Below are positions 38,579 to 48,445 of a stretch of 64,000 nt of DNA, in pieces (position 1 is the stretch's first letter; each line of letters starts with the position of its first letter). The position numbers and the translations under genes were made by a program. The stretch spans positions 1-64,000 of the forward strand of contig JAADJZ010000024.1 of NCBI GenBank assembly GCA_011032825.1, written 5' to 3'. The notes beneath the pieces were generated by a model. The model saw only the letters and a list, made by a program, of their open reading frames with translations, made no database searches and was not told the DNA's origin. This DNA is from Massariosphaeria phaeospora. Taxonomy: Eukaryota > Ascomycota > Dothideomycetes > Pleosporales.

Positions 38579-41500
38579 ATGGCCGATGACGTTGTTGGGG
38601 AATCGTTGCACAGTGCGACATCACCTTTTGCTGAGCAACACTACTCGTTGCCTCAACCAAAAGCCGGCGGCGCCCATGCGAGCTTAAATGAATCTCTCAC
38701 CTACAACCTCACGAGGGGGGCAGCCAGTCTCACGATACCGATTGCTGTAACACCGACCAGGCGCAGGTTAGAACCCCGTCTCCACCTACGCTACGACTCG
38801 GACGCTGGAAACGGGCCATTTGGGATCGGTTGGACACTTCAACTCCCGGGCATCGTTCGCCAAACCTCACGAGGCGTACCGCTGTATGAAGAGTCTGATA
38901 CGTTCATCTTGCAGACAGATGGCCAACCGGTTGAGCTGGTGCCGACCAGTGTTCAGTCGACTAGTGTAGTAGCTGGACGACAATATCGAGTGCGGCGATT
39001 CGAGCCGCTTATCCTCACCATCCCGATCAAGTTGGAGCAATGGTCAAACGATCTCGATCCCAACGACGTACACTGGAGACATTCATCCGCCGATAACGTT
39101 GCGACGATTTTTGGATTGGACTCTGCATCTAGAGTGGTGGATCCTGTCTCCGGAGCTGCATTTAGTTGGCTGGCAAGCTATATATGTGATTGCTACGGCA
39201 ATGCCATCAAGTTTTCGTACCGCTCAGAAGACATAGTCGGTGCTGATGCTGAAAGTGTTCAACCATCCCCTACCAAGTATATTGAGAAGATGGAGTATGG
39301 CAACCGCAAACCATTCTCTCAAGACGATTTGAATGTGCCTTTTGATTTCCATTTCGAAGTCTTCTTCCTCTATTCCTCTTCGTCTCCAAGTGAAGCAGCT
39401 CGGTTACTAAACGCAAATGGAGATCCCAATGCTTCGTGGGCACACCGGCAAGACGGCTTCTCCACGTGTCGGAGTGGGTTTCGAATTCAAACGCTTCGCT
39501 TGTGTCGTAATATTCTCCTTCTTCATCATTTTGACAAAGAGGCGGCGACCAAGGAGGCGCATGGAGATCTTGTTCGATCATACACCATGAGCTATCTTGA
39601 TCATCCGTGCGGTACCCAGATGGGGTCGTTTAGGGAGACGGGATATTCTGGACGAAAAACAAAGAGCAAACCACTTGCAGTATTCACGTACAACACCACT
39701 GAACTTGATCTGAACGCAACACTTCAATCCGTGAATCTCGGCTCTTTCTTATCATGTGAGCAGCTAGAATGGATCGATATGGACGGCACTGGGCTTCCAG
39801 ATCTCGTGGTTCAAAACAAAGCGGGAACTTTTGTACGTACCAATATCTCGACAACATGTGACGCACCAAGCTTCACAGACTGGATGACCATGTCGGACTG
39901 GCCAACACTACAAGATGCCAAGCTTTCCGACTTTGACAACGACGGCCATGTCGAATATGTTGACTGGAAGTGGGGCTTCTACAAGAAGCGAGGATCAAAA
40001 TGGGAGCCCTTTAAACCATTTCAGCAAGTGCCGAATCAAGACTTAAAGTCCACCCATGCTCGAGTTATTGACCTGACAGGAGATGGCACTGGAGATCTTC
40101 TTGTTTCCGACAAAGAGACCTATCTGTGGTACCAAATGCTGCGAAACAAGGGATTTGTTGGCCCCAAAGCAGCGAGATTTGAAGATCAGGAACCATTGTC
40201 ACTTCCGGGGCTTCAACCTACCCAGCCAAAAGAGTCACTTTATGTCGCTGACATGACTGGCGACGGACTTTTGGATCTGGTCCGTATTCGCAATGGCTGC
40301 GTGTCCTATTGGCCTAATATTGGCCACGGCAGATTCGAGGAGCAAGTGACTATGCACAACTCCCCCCACTTTGAAGACAATAGATCATTCTCTCATTCAA
40401 GAGTATTCCTCCATGACTTGGATGGGTCAGGCACTGCCGACGTGGTATATCTACCCTCTACCGGAGGGCTCCACGTTTATATGAACGAGAGCGGGAACTC
40501 TTGGAGCGCACGCGCCGATTATGCGGGATTCCCTCGCTGTCGCCAAAACGATACACCGCGTCTAGTGGACCTGTACGGCACTGGCACAAAGTGCATTGTG
40601 CTTTGCGATCAAGTCGCAGGCAACGCGCATGTTCTAAACATGTTTGGCTCGCAAAAGCCTAGGATGCTGGCAACATTTGGAAACGGTCTCGGACTGACAA
40701 CACAGTTTCTGTATACCTCGTCATCTCAGCTGCAGAGGAGGGATCTACTTGCGGGTAATCCGTGGATACTTACCCTTCCATTCCCCATCCAATGTCTAAC
40801 ACAAGTCATTGCTCACGACTCAATCATCGATTCGAAGACTGAACGACACTTTCAATATCGTGATGGATACTACGATGACGTGCGACGAGAATTCAATGGA
40901 TTTGGGGTGGTTGAAGAATGGCTCGGGTCAAAGGACGCATACACCACCCTCCACACACGGACTGCATACTTTACGGGCAGCATCGAGCAATACCATCAAT
41001 TACTATTAGCCAAGGAGACATATTCTGTGCCCCTACTACTCCAATCCCAAATGTCAGGTATCACTACAAGAGAAGCTCTGAGGGCGGCCAAAGGAAGCTT
41101 GATACGCAAGGACATTGCGCCAGCCACTGTGTCAATGGATAAAGGCGTTCTCCGTTCCGAAACCCACCGATATCAAATTGAATCCTACCAAGACGGCGAC
41201 CACAAAGATTCTTTTAGAGTCAACCCAATTCAAACAACAACATTAGTATTCGAGCTCGGTCAGACGCCTCGCATACACCAGTATCAGGCATTCGAGATTG
41301 ACAGGTTTGGCAATGCTTTGAGCTTTGCGGACATTTACTACGGTATGGAAGATGCTCCATATAAAAGGCAAAATGAGAGCAAGGTTCTGCTGACGGAACG
41401 CCAACTTACGAAGGTACTAGACGTCGAAGAGGGATTCCGTGCACCGGCTGAATATGAGAGGAGGCAGTCCGGAGGTTTCGCTATTTTGAAATATGATCCG

Positions 41501-44500
41501 AATCGCAATATACTACGATCGTTTTTGGAACAACAAGTTGAAGACTTGGTGTTGATGAGTATAGCGACGCTGACCTTTCGATTCGACGACCTAACCGATA
41601 CGTTGCCACTGGGACATGCGGGCCTGCTGGGATTGGTGGCATTCGAATCAAGCTTGTCATTTGATGCAAACGACGTTCAGGGTCTAGCAAAAGGCTTTGG
41701 GGCAAGCATTGAAAACGATATGAAAGAAAGCGGCTACACCAAGGGCAAAGACGGAAACTGGTATGCCAATTCTGGTCAATGGTACTTTGGACAGCATTCT
41801 ACCAACTCCCAACAATCCCAAGCTGAGCTTGTCGCTGCGAAAGCGAGTTTCTTTACACCGACCCTTCATGTGGATCCGTTCGGAAACTCCCAGATACTGT
41901 ATTACGATGATTACTGGCTTTGCAGGATTCGGCTACAACTACCACTCGGAGTCGAAACTTTGGCGAGCTACGATTATCATCAAATGACGATGAGTGTTTT
42001 TACCGACGAAACTGGGATCAAGTGGAGTTATGAATACGATGCTCTGGGTAATGTACTCCGTCGTTTTAAAGGAGAATATGCTCCTGGGACACTGTCTGTT
42101 GACGAAGAAGATGTGATCGGTTCCGCCACAGGGATTGAGCAAAACGCCCAGGCACTACTTCAAAGCGGAGTAGCATTTAGCTTCTATGACTATGAGTCGC
42201 GGCCCTGCAAGGTGGTCCAAATCGCAAAGCTCAAACGCGCCCCGTCGATTAAGATTTCCTACCTGGACGGGAACGGGCAACCATGTCAAGAAAGAAGTCT
42301 AGTTGGACCAAGTAAATGGCTCGTAACCAGTTCAAAGGTTCTTGCATTCTTACGACACGACTATGAGCCGTTTTACGCCGCGACGTTGGAGTTTGGTCTA
42401 CCGCCGACAGGAAACAATCTGACGACTACCATATTTGATAGCCTACAGCGACCCGCCATGGACATACGGCAAGACGGCGCATGGTCATGGGTCGAATACG
42501 GAGCGTGGTCTCGGACCGAGCGCCATTTTGGCGGCACGTCAACTTTGAAGCCTCCAACGCAATTCGAGCCGGCTCTGGTCGAGTCATCTCGGATTCTCAT
42601 GCCTACAGAGGAGGAAGAGACAATCATGTACTGGAACACTCGACAAATCATGCAGCTAGACAGCGAAGGCCAAGATATCCAGGTAGACTCTTATGCAAGC
42701 CATGATGTGCCGATATCATCTCGTACATTGCGGTCCGTCGACGGCCGAATTACGCAAGTGTTTAATTCAAAAGACCAATGCGTTCTTCTCAGCAAGCATA
42801 ACAAGTCAGGGCATGCATATTATACCAACAGCATGGATGCAGGGGAGCAATATTGCCTGCAAAGCACTGATGAACACATCACCCGACTCCTCACCGGCAA
42901 TGCCCGCAATACGAACTACCACTTTGACAAACTACGTCGTCCTACCGTCAATATCCAAAATGGCGTAGTTGCTGTTTCCCGAACCTACTATGAAGATCGC
43001 TTACAACCAAACGCTTTCAACCGTGTGCGTACCATTGAGAATTCTAGTGTCACAATAACCTTTTTAGAGTACGACGTTCGAGGAAACCCGGGAAGGATTG
43101 AACATCAAGTGCACACACCCAAAGCCGTGGCATTGCCAAGCGAGTTGCCCATGTTTACGCTTCGGAAAGAATACGACTTGGATGGAAAAATTCTGTGGAC
43201 TTCTTACCCCAACGGAACAGAGCTCTTTCGTGAGTTTGACTCGATAGGCCGCCTCGTCAGTGTCAAGAATCATGCATCCATAGAATACACTTCCTCGGGG
43301 CATGTCGACAAGGTTGATTACAAGAATGGATGCGAAACCATTTTTCAGTACGGCAGCACCAATTGGTTGGAACGCAAGGTCTCAAAATCGAAGAATGGCC
43401 ATATTCAGGAATGCATGATGAAGAGGGACGTCATGGGTCGCATTGTTGAGTTGAGCGATGATGCCGTGGACATCTTCAAGGCTAACAAGGGACCATTGTC
43501 GTGGACGTACTCTTACGATGGACATGGTCGCCTCCTATCTGGCACAACACACACACTCACTGACGGCAACCCTTGTGCCGCTGTTACAGTGGATGCGCAA
43601 AAGAACATGCCTGCACTCGATCTTCTCGAAACAACGGAGCACTACACATACGACTCGGAAAGTAACATCATCCATCAAGACCTCTCTCGCACAGAGTCTT
43701 CTACGCAATTCGAATATCTATACGATAGCTCTTCCAACAAATTGCGAGCCATCTCAAAAGACGGTCATAACTTTCAGACTGCTTTATACAAAGCACCCGA
43801 CGCTGCTCTTGGGTTACCCAGCCAAGTCAACCAACTTAAATTGGAGTGGGATCATGAACAACGATTATCACGTACATATGGCGATGACCCCAAAACCGAG
43901 ACGCACTACACCTATGACACGCTCGGTATGCGTATTTCCAAATTGTCTAGTTTGGCTGGACGGAAAATCATCTCTGTATATCTGGAAGACTTTGAAAGCA
44001 CGTATGTATTCGAAAACGCGGCACTGACCAAGGATGACGACACCGTTTTCGTGCGCAACGGCGATACCCTACTGGCTCAATGGAATAGTAAAAGTGGTAT
44101 TTCAAACATCATTACCGACCATCTCTCTTCAATCGCCCTGGAACTGGATGCGGAGGGCAATGCCAAACGTTACCGAAGCTATGCGCCCTATGGTGAGATG
44201 GCATTGGATCTGCGTATCGACAACGGCCCCCATAGTGCCGTTTTGTCCGAGGGATTCACTGGCAAAAAACACGACGATGAAACAGACTTTGACTACTCCA
44301 AGAACCGGTATCTGGCAACGCAGATGAAGCGATGGCTCTCACCCGACCCTTCAGGCCTCCTTGGTGGCTCCAACAATTTATACTGCTACGCAGATGCAGA
44401 CCCCATCAACAAAATTGACCATGATGGTTTGATTCCTTTGAACGCAACAGACGGACCCACTGGCGAAAAGTATGGTGTAATTCCGGTCTTGGCCACTGTT

Positions 44501-45040
44501 CTCCAAGGAGCTTTGCTCGGAGGTGTGGCATATTATGGACCAAAAGTAATGCAAACACTCGGAACCTCCAAGAACATCTACGTCAAAGCCGCGGGTGTTC
44601 TGGGGACGACAGCGTTTATGAAAACAGTGGATTACTCTATTCAGCAGACTCACCAATATTTCGACGTGCCGTACCACAGCACCGGATCAGACGTCGTAGG
44701 CCTTCATGGAGTATGGAAATCTGTATTGCAGGGTGGGCCGGTATCGAATTTGGACGTTGGTCTACAGGGCGGGCAGATGTTATATAACATGGCCCAGAAG
44801 CCTGAGCTGGGCGCGACGAAAGGTTATGGAAGCAAAGAAGGGTTGAAGATCAAAGCGGTGAAAGACCAAAATGACCCGTATGCAAATGCTGCACTAGACA
44901 GGATGCATGACGGGGGCAATTTCTTCAACACTACTACGATCAATAATCCGGAGACGTACGGGCCTTACAAGGCCAAAAACTTTGAACCTACCACGTCGAA
45001 GTCTAGCATGACGGATGCATACATCAATATGAAGATATAG
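38579..45040 (+). CDS. Fused TcB-TcC toxin complex protein
   Basis: A single intronless frame of 2153 aa combines the two subunits that in bacteria form the cocoon and the effector. Residues about 10-330 are the SpvB domain (GPFGIGWTLQLPGI). Five FG-GAP-like DxDGxGxxDLV motifs at about 400-625 belong to the TcB propeller that docks on TcA. TcB middle regions follow (about 660-1000), then YD-type Rhs repeats (about 1100-1880). The Rhs-associated core ends with RWLSPDPSGL and DPINKIDHDGLIPL near 1948. Asp residues in both motifs match those used for autoproteolysis in TcC. The last about 204 residues are the variable effector, which I do not recognise. The start has a strong context (CAACATGG) and includes the typical TcB N-terminus. 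Separate bacterial TcB and TcC total about 2400 aa, so this fusion is compact but has all modules. It ends 182 bp from the convergent P47-like gene. Confidence 0.9.
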   Translation: MADDVVGESLHSATSPFAEQHYSLPQPKAGGAHASLNESLTYNLTRGAASLTIPIAVTPTRRRLEPRLHLRYDSDAGNGPFGIGWTLQLPGIVRQTSRGVPLYEESDTFILQTDGQPVELVPTSVQSTSVVAGRQYRVRRFEPLILTIPIKLEQWSNDLDPNDVHWRHSSADNVATIFGLDSASRVVDPVSGAAFSWLASYICDCYGNAIKFSYRSEDIVGADAESVQPSPTKYIEKMEYGNRKPFSQDDLNVPFDFHFEVFFLYSSSSPSEAARLLNANGDPNASWAHRQDGFSTCRSGFRIQTLRLCRNILLLHHFDKEAATKEAHGDLVRSYTMSYLDHPCGTQMGSFRETGYSGRKTKSKPLAVFTYNTTELDLNATLQSVNLGSFLSCEQLEWIDMDGTGLPDLVVQNKAGTFVRTNISTTCDAPSFTDWMTMSDWPTLQDAKLSDFDNDGHVEYVDWKWGFYKKRGSKWEPFKPFQQVPNQDLKSTHARVIDLTGDGTGDLLVSDKETYLWYQMLRNKGFVGPKAARFEDQEPLSLPGLQPTQPKESLYVADMTGDGLLDLVRIRNGCVSYWPNIGHGRFEEQVTMHNSPHFEDNRSFSHSRVFLHDLDGSGTADVVYLPSTGGLHVYMNESGNSWSARADYAGFPRCRQNDTPRLVDLYGTGTKCIVLCDQVAGNAHVLNMFGSQKPRMLATFGNGLGLTTQFLYTSSSQLQRRDLLAGNPWILTLPFPIQCLTQVIAHDSIIDSKTERHFQYRDGYYDDVRREFNGFGVVEEWLGSKDAYTTLHTRTAYFTGSIEQYHQLLLAKETYSVPLLLQSQMSGITTREALRAAKGSLIRKDIAPATVSMDKGVLRSETHRYQIESYQDGDHKDSFRVNPIQTTTLVFELGQTPRIHQYQAFEIDRFGNALSFADIYYGMEDAPYKRQNESKVLLTERQLTKVLDVEEGFRAPAEYERRQSGGFAILKYDPNRNILRSFLEQQVEDLVLMSIATLTFRFDDLTDTLPLGHAGLLGLVAFESSLSFDANDVQGLAKGFGASIENDMKESGYTKGKDGNWYANSGQWYFGQHSTNSQQSQAELVAAKASFFTPTLHVDPFGNSQILYYDDYWLCRIRLQLPLGVETLASYDYHQMTMSVFTDETGIKWSYEYDALGNVLRRFKGEYAPGTLSVDEEDVIGSATGIEQNAQALLQSGVAFSFYDYESRPCKVVQIAKLKRAPSIKISYLDGNGQPCQERSLVGPSKWLVTSSKVLAFLRHDYEPFYAATLEFGLPPTGNNLTTTIFDSLQRPAMDIRQDGAWSWVEYGAWSRTERHFGGTSTLKPPTQFEPALVESSRILMPTEEEETIMYWNTRQIMQLDSEGQDIQVDSYASHDVPISSRTLRSVDGRITQVFNSKDQCVLLSKHNKSGHAYYTNSMDAGEQYCLQSTDEHITRLLTGNARNTNYHFDKLRRPTVNIQNGVVAVSRTYYEDRLQPNAFNRVRTIENSSVTITFLEYDVRGNPGRIEHQVHTPKAVALPSELPMFTLRKEYDLDGKILWTSYPNGTELFREFDSIGRLVSVKNHASIEYTSSGHVDKVDYKNGCETIFQYGSTNWLERKVSKSKNGHIQECMMKRDVMGRIVELSDDAVDIFKANKGPLSWTYSYDGHGRLLSGTTHTLTDGNPCAAVTVDAQKNMPALDLLETTEHYTYDSESNIIHQDLSRTESSTQFEYLYDSSSNKLRAISKDGHNFQTALYKAPDAALGLPSQVNQLKLEWDHEQRLSRTYGDDPKTETHYTYDTLGMRISKLSSLAGRKIISVYLEDFESTYVFENAALTKDDDTVFVRNGDTLLAQWNSKSGISNIITDHLSSIALELDAEGNAKRYRSYAPYGEMALDLRIDNGPHSAVLSEGFTGKKHDDETDFDYSKNRYLATQMKRWLSPDPSGLLGGSNNLYCYADADPINKIDHDGLIPLNATDGPTGEKYGVIPVLATVLQGALLGGVAYYGPKVMQTLGTSKNIYVKAAGVLGTTAFMKTVDYSIQQTHQYFDVPYHSTGSDVVGLHGVWKSVLQGGPVSNLDVGLQGGQMLYNMAQKPELGATKGYGSKEGLKIKAVKDQNDPYANAALDRMHDGGNFFNTTTINNPETYGPYKAKNFEPTTSKSSMTDAYINMKI
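44424..45037 (+). other. Variable effector tail of the TcB-TcC protein
   Basis: This codes the last about 204 residues, after the Rhs core boundary (DHDG-LIPL). Seen: two hydrophobic stretches near its start (VLATVLQGALLGGVAYYG and AAGVLGTTAFMKTV), Gly-rich spacers, and a polar C-terminal half with Asn/Lys/Tyr. No ADP-ribosyltransferase, deamidase, nuclease or protease motif was recognised. By family knowledge this part is the cargo released into the cocoon. Confidence 0.6.
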
Positions 45041-45098
45041 TGCCGTAGTAGCACTGAATCAATAATATGGCCAACGCGACTTTAGCCTGCGAACTTTA

Positions 45099-45220
45099 GT
45101 TGCACAGAATCTGCTGCAGAAAAGATCATTGTTGCGAATCACATCTGTTGCATTTGATATTATTGGTAGTCAACATAGTCAGAAATGACTAGACGACTCT
45201 AATGGATCAATTGAATTCAT
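45099..45220. repeat. Dispersed repeat, copy A
   Basis: About 122 bp fill most of the gap between the stop codons of the TcB-TcC gene and the P47-like gene. The stretch is roughly 75% alike, by eye, to 59212-59337 in the same orientation. Shared blocks include ATCATTGTTGC, TCTGTT.CATTT.ATAT, GGTAGT.AAC.TAGT and AATGACTAGAC. Confidence 0.65.
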
Positions 45221-45222
45221 GT

Positions 45223-47981
45223 TCAAGCTTCGAGGGTGACCTGTAGCTTTCCTCCGCGAGGGTTCGGCGTGCCCTCGGCCGCCCACTCCTTCTCAAGCAC
45301 TGATACGTCACATATCCCCGCATGCCCGGTCTCGATCAGGAAATCCAATACCAGACTGGCAGCAACCGGAAACTCGATAGGATCCTTCTTCGCCTTGACA
45401 ACAATGGACCACTTCGTCAAGAACCTACTACGTGTTACGGGCTTCACGTCACATGGCAGGAGCCCTAGAGAGCCACTGGGCTCGTCTCTTGCCATGACAA
45501 CACTAGTGGCTGGATCTACGCTTTGCTTTAGATCCGTCACCTGCACAATCAAGGGCGATATTGACAAGTACGAGGTGCCGCCGGTCGGAGGATTCAAGTC
45601 CGAAGTGACAAAGATGGAGACCTCCATGGTCTTCATGCGGACTAGTTCTTTCGTGTCGTTTGTTACCGTCAACGTTATTGGCTGCTTGAAGCTCCTCGCG
45701 CGTGCGGTTTTGGTGATGCTCCAACTCAATGTGGTGTCGGGATGAGACTGCGTGGTGGAAGCCTCTTTTCCGGTCACAGGCGTCGGTCTCACTGGATCGA
45801 GGATTTCGTACGGGTCCGGCACCACGATGATGCCCGTGTCGAGACTGGTAGCACATGTCAGCTCTTAAATTCTGCGAATGATGATGGAGTCACGTACCCG
45901 GTAATGTACTTGATATCCACCAAAAGGTCGCCATTGTTGTTGAATACAACGTTTCCAAACGTAAACGTCCTCGTACCAGGATAGACGTATTTGAGTTCAC
46001 TTTTCAGAGCCTTTTCCAAATCCACTCGGAGTCCGTCCAATTGCGCAGTCAGGCTCTTTTTCAGCTCGTTTTGTATATCTGCTTTCTGGCTCTGGGGTAC
46101 GTTGAAATACTGGACTTTGCTTCTTGCGTCGTCTCGCGCAACGGTCACATTCAAGTCTTCCGTAATCCTCATTCTCAGTTCCCCATCAGCAATGTCACCG
46201 AGGGCAAACTTGAACGACCAATCGGCTTTGAAAAATTCCCTGCTCATAAGTCAGTCTCGGATACTGTTCAATGCTGGGCTTTTGACTTACTTCAACCATG
46301 AGTCGGGATTGGCAATCTCGCCGTTGTTGATCTTCGGTACTTCACCATTGGCCGGGGCTGGAGTGCCGGTTTCGATGTATCCATACTTCACCCTACCGCT
46401 TACTACAACGTCCTTTGAGCCCGGGGTCCACCTGACAAACATTTCGCTCGATGCTGTAGACGTCAGTCATTCGAGCGTGAGAATATATACTGCAGAAAAT
46501 CACCTTCAGCTTCATGGTAGTAGTATCGTTTCGTCTTGTCGTTCTGAAACGGCGTTGTACCAGAAGAAACAGGAACCCCAGTGTATGAGAAATAAAACTC
46601 ATTCGCGCGAGCCTCAAACTTCAACCTGCTAATGTCCTTGTAATACACACCGTAATCGCGCGACCAAGTGGCTGTGACTTTATTCTTGGCCTGTGTGAAC
46701 ACTGCGGCTTTTGGCGAGATGATGGATGCACTGGCAAAGTTGCGCAGGTTGCTAGTCTCGAAAAGAAATCTCTCAAAGAAGAGATTTCGGCTCAAGACAA
46801 AGGTTCCGTCGATGCGGTCCTCTTTACTCTTCCCGACTGTGGAGAAGTTACCGCTGACACTACGAGGTGTTAGAATGACGGAACAAGTAGCGCGACGGTC
46901 ACTTACGGCAGGACCCTCTTTGATGCCTCAAGGGTGTGTTCCGAAATCAGTTCGCAGTAACATATACAGTTGCGACTGCCAGGGTCATCGAGCGACACCA
47001 CACCTTGTTTATATCCAGTCTCACCTGGAACGTCCAAGATGTACGGACTTGTCTGCAGCACCATCTCATTCACGGCTAGAGCATCATTGGTCAGCGATAA
47101 TGAGCTTCCTATGGAAGATGCAAAACATACGAAACGAAGACCCTCGTACATCTATTGTTTGTTAGCAACATGGAACAGAATCTACAGGGAGTTTTCAGGC
47201 ACCTGATGCAGCTGCCGGCGCCCTAAACTGTGTCGCGACAGTGGTCAACCCACCAGCATGGAGATCATTCGCCCAGAATACAAGAAACGTATTCAATTGA
47301 GCAAACGCCATATCTCCAGACATTCCCAGCGAGCCACGTGTGATCAGATCGGTGTGCTTGAGAAGACCACCTTTTCCATCTTTGCCAAACGTCGAATAGT
47401 CCCAGCTGAAGCCGCGGCCCAAGCCAGTAGTGAGCTTCGCATAGAGATACGATGGGTCATACCGATCTGCTTTCCAGGAGTATTTGCCTTCGAGGTTCTG
47501 AAGCTGCTTCTCCTTCGCTTCGGTCACGTGTGGTGGGTCGTCGTCCAGGAACTTTACAGTATCCGTGGCGAACTCGACTTCAACGGCAAGTCGCCAGTCA
47601 TCCAGATAGATCACTCCGGTCACGCCCATTGCGTTTGTCTTGATCCACCCGTCCTTGAAGTGTATCATCCAGTAAATCTTTCCCGTGCCAGGGCTGATAA
47701 GCAACTCGGTTGGGTGCAGATTTCCAACAATCTCGTTGTCCTTGTTGACTGCGGAGTCAGTGTTAGTAATCAGTGAACGTCCTCGTATGAATAACCAAGG
47801 ACTTGCGTGCTTTGGCGACTTTTTGCAGAGGCACATGCTTCTTGTGCATATCAACAAACGCCGAATTGACCATGGATTGCGACACAGCGATGACGCGGTC
47901 GTAGTAGCCGCCGTCCTTTGTCGTGGTTTTCGTCTTTAGCCATGACGCGCGCTCGGCTTTGAGGTAGGCTTCGCTCGACAT
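45223..47981 (-). CDS. P47/TULIP-like candidate, eight exons
   Basis: Exons 47807-47981, 47203-47748, 47131-47151, 46907-47075, 46504-46859, 46291-46453, 45898-46239 and 45223-45844 join in phase to encode 797 aa. Introns are 47-58 bp and most have CTAAC/CTGAC branch sites. Intron 1 fits phase only as a GC-AG intron (GCAAGT donor at 47806). The 21-nt exon 3 could instead be skipped without changing the frame. There is no signal peptide or membrane helix. Features recalling the Clostridium P47/OrfX (TULIP) family: an early AVSQSMVNSAF segment, a GTGKIYWMIHFKDG strand, GTFVLSRNLFFERFL, and amphipathic strands such as FNNNGDLLVDIKY. The last about 200 residues look like a separate beta-rich domain. 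Function is unknown. Proximity to the Tc genes suggests a link, but the P47 assignment is by eye and tentative. Exon structure is more certain than family. Confidence 0.6.
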
Positions 47982-48445
47982 TGCGATGATTGCTTCAAAG
48001 GTGGAACAACTTCAGTTCACTGTGCCGCGGCTTCACAAACTCAAAGCATATAGAAGTAAAATCCCATCGTCGCTCACACCACGTGGACCAATATTGGGGC
48101 GTTTTTGGTGGAGCGACGGCATCGTCCGTGGGGCTTGGGCTAGAGTCTTGACAAGTTTGGTGGCTTGCGTCGACAATTTCGGTGGCTTGCGTCGACAAGT
48201 TCGCTTGCGCACACGAGCTGAACAGCCCGCGTTTTTTGCCCAAAGCGGATGCATCTAGAATACCCCTCTCCCCGACTAACTCTGAAGAGATAGCTACCAC
48301 GGCCAGAACATCATGCAGGGTCCAGGTGCAAAACGATGCGCGGAGACGTACATAGCGTCGGATTTAAGTGTGGTTTCCTTCCCGAAGTTTACATTGTGAT
48401 TCTCCCTCCAACCGTACGAATTACTCTACAACCTCGACAGTCACC
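47982..48445. promoter_or_regulatory. Divergent intergenic region with 22-bp repeat
   Basis: A gap of 464 bp lies between divergent genes. It contains two direct copies of GGTGGCTTGCGTCGACAA (48159-48176 and 48181-48198, period 22 bp). The GTCGAC palindromes could be protein-binding sites, but nothing more can be said. Confidence 0.35.

Noticed and set aside
29259..45040. Bacterial contamination as the source of the Tc genes
   Set aside because: An in-frame intron in TcA, absence of bacterial RBS or operon spacing, and fungal intron-containing neighbours immediately downstream argue against it, though read-level proof is not available here.
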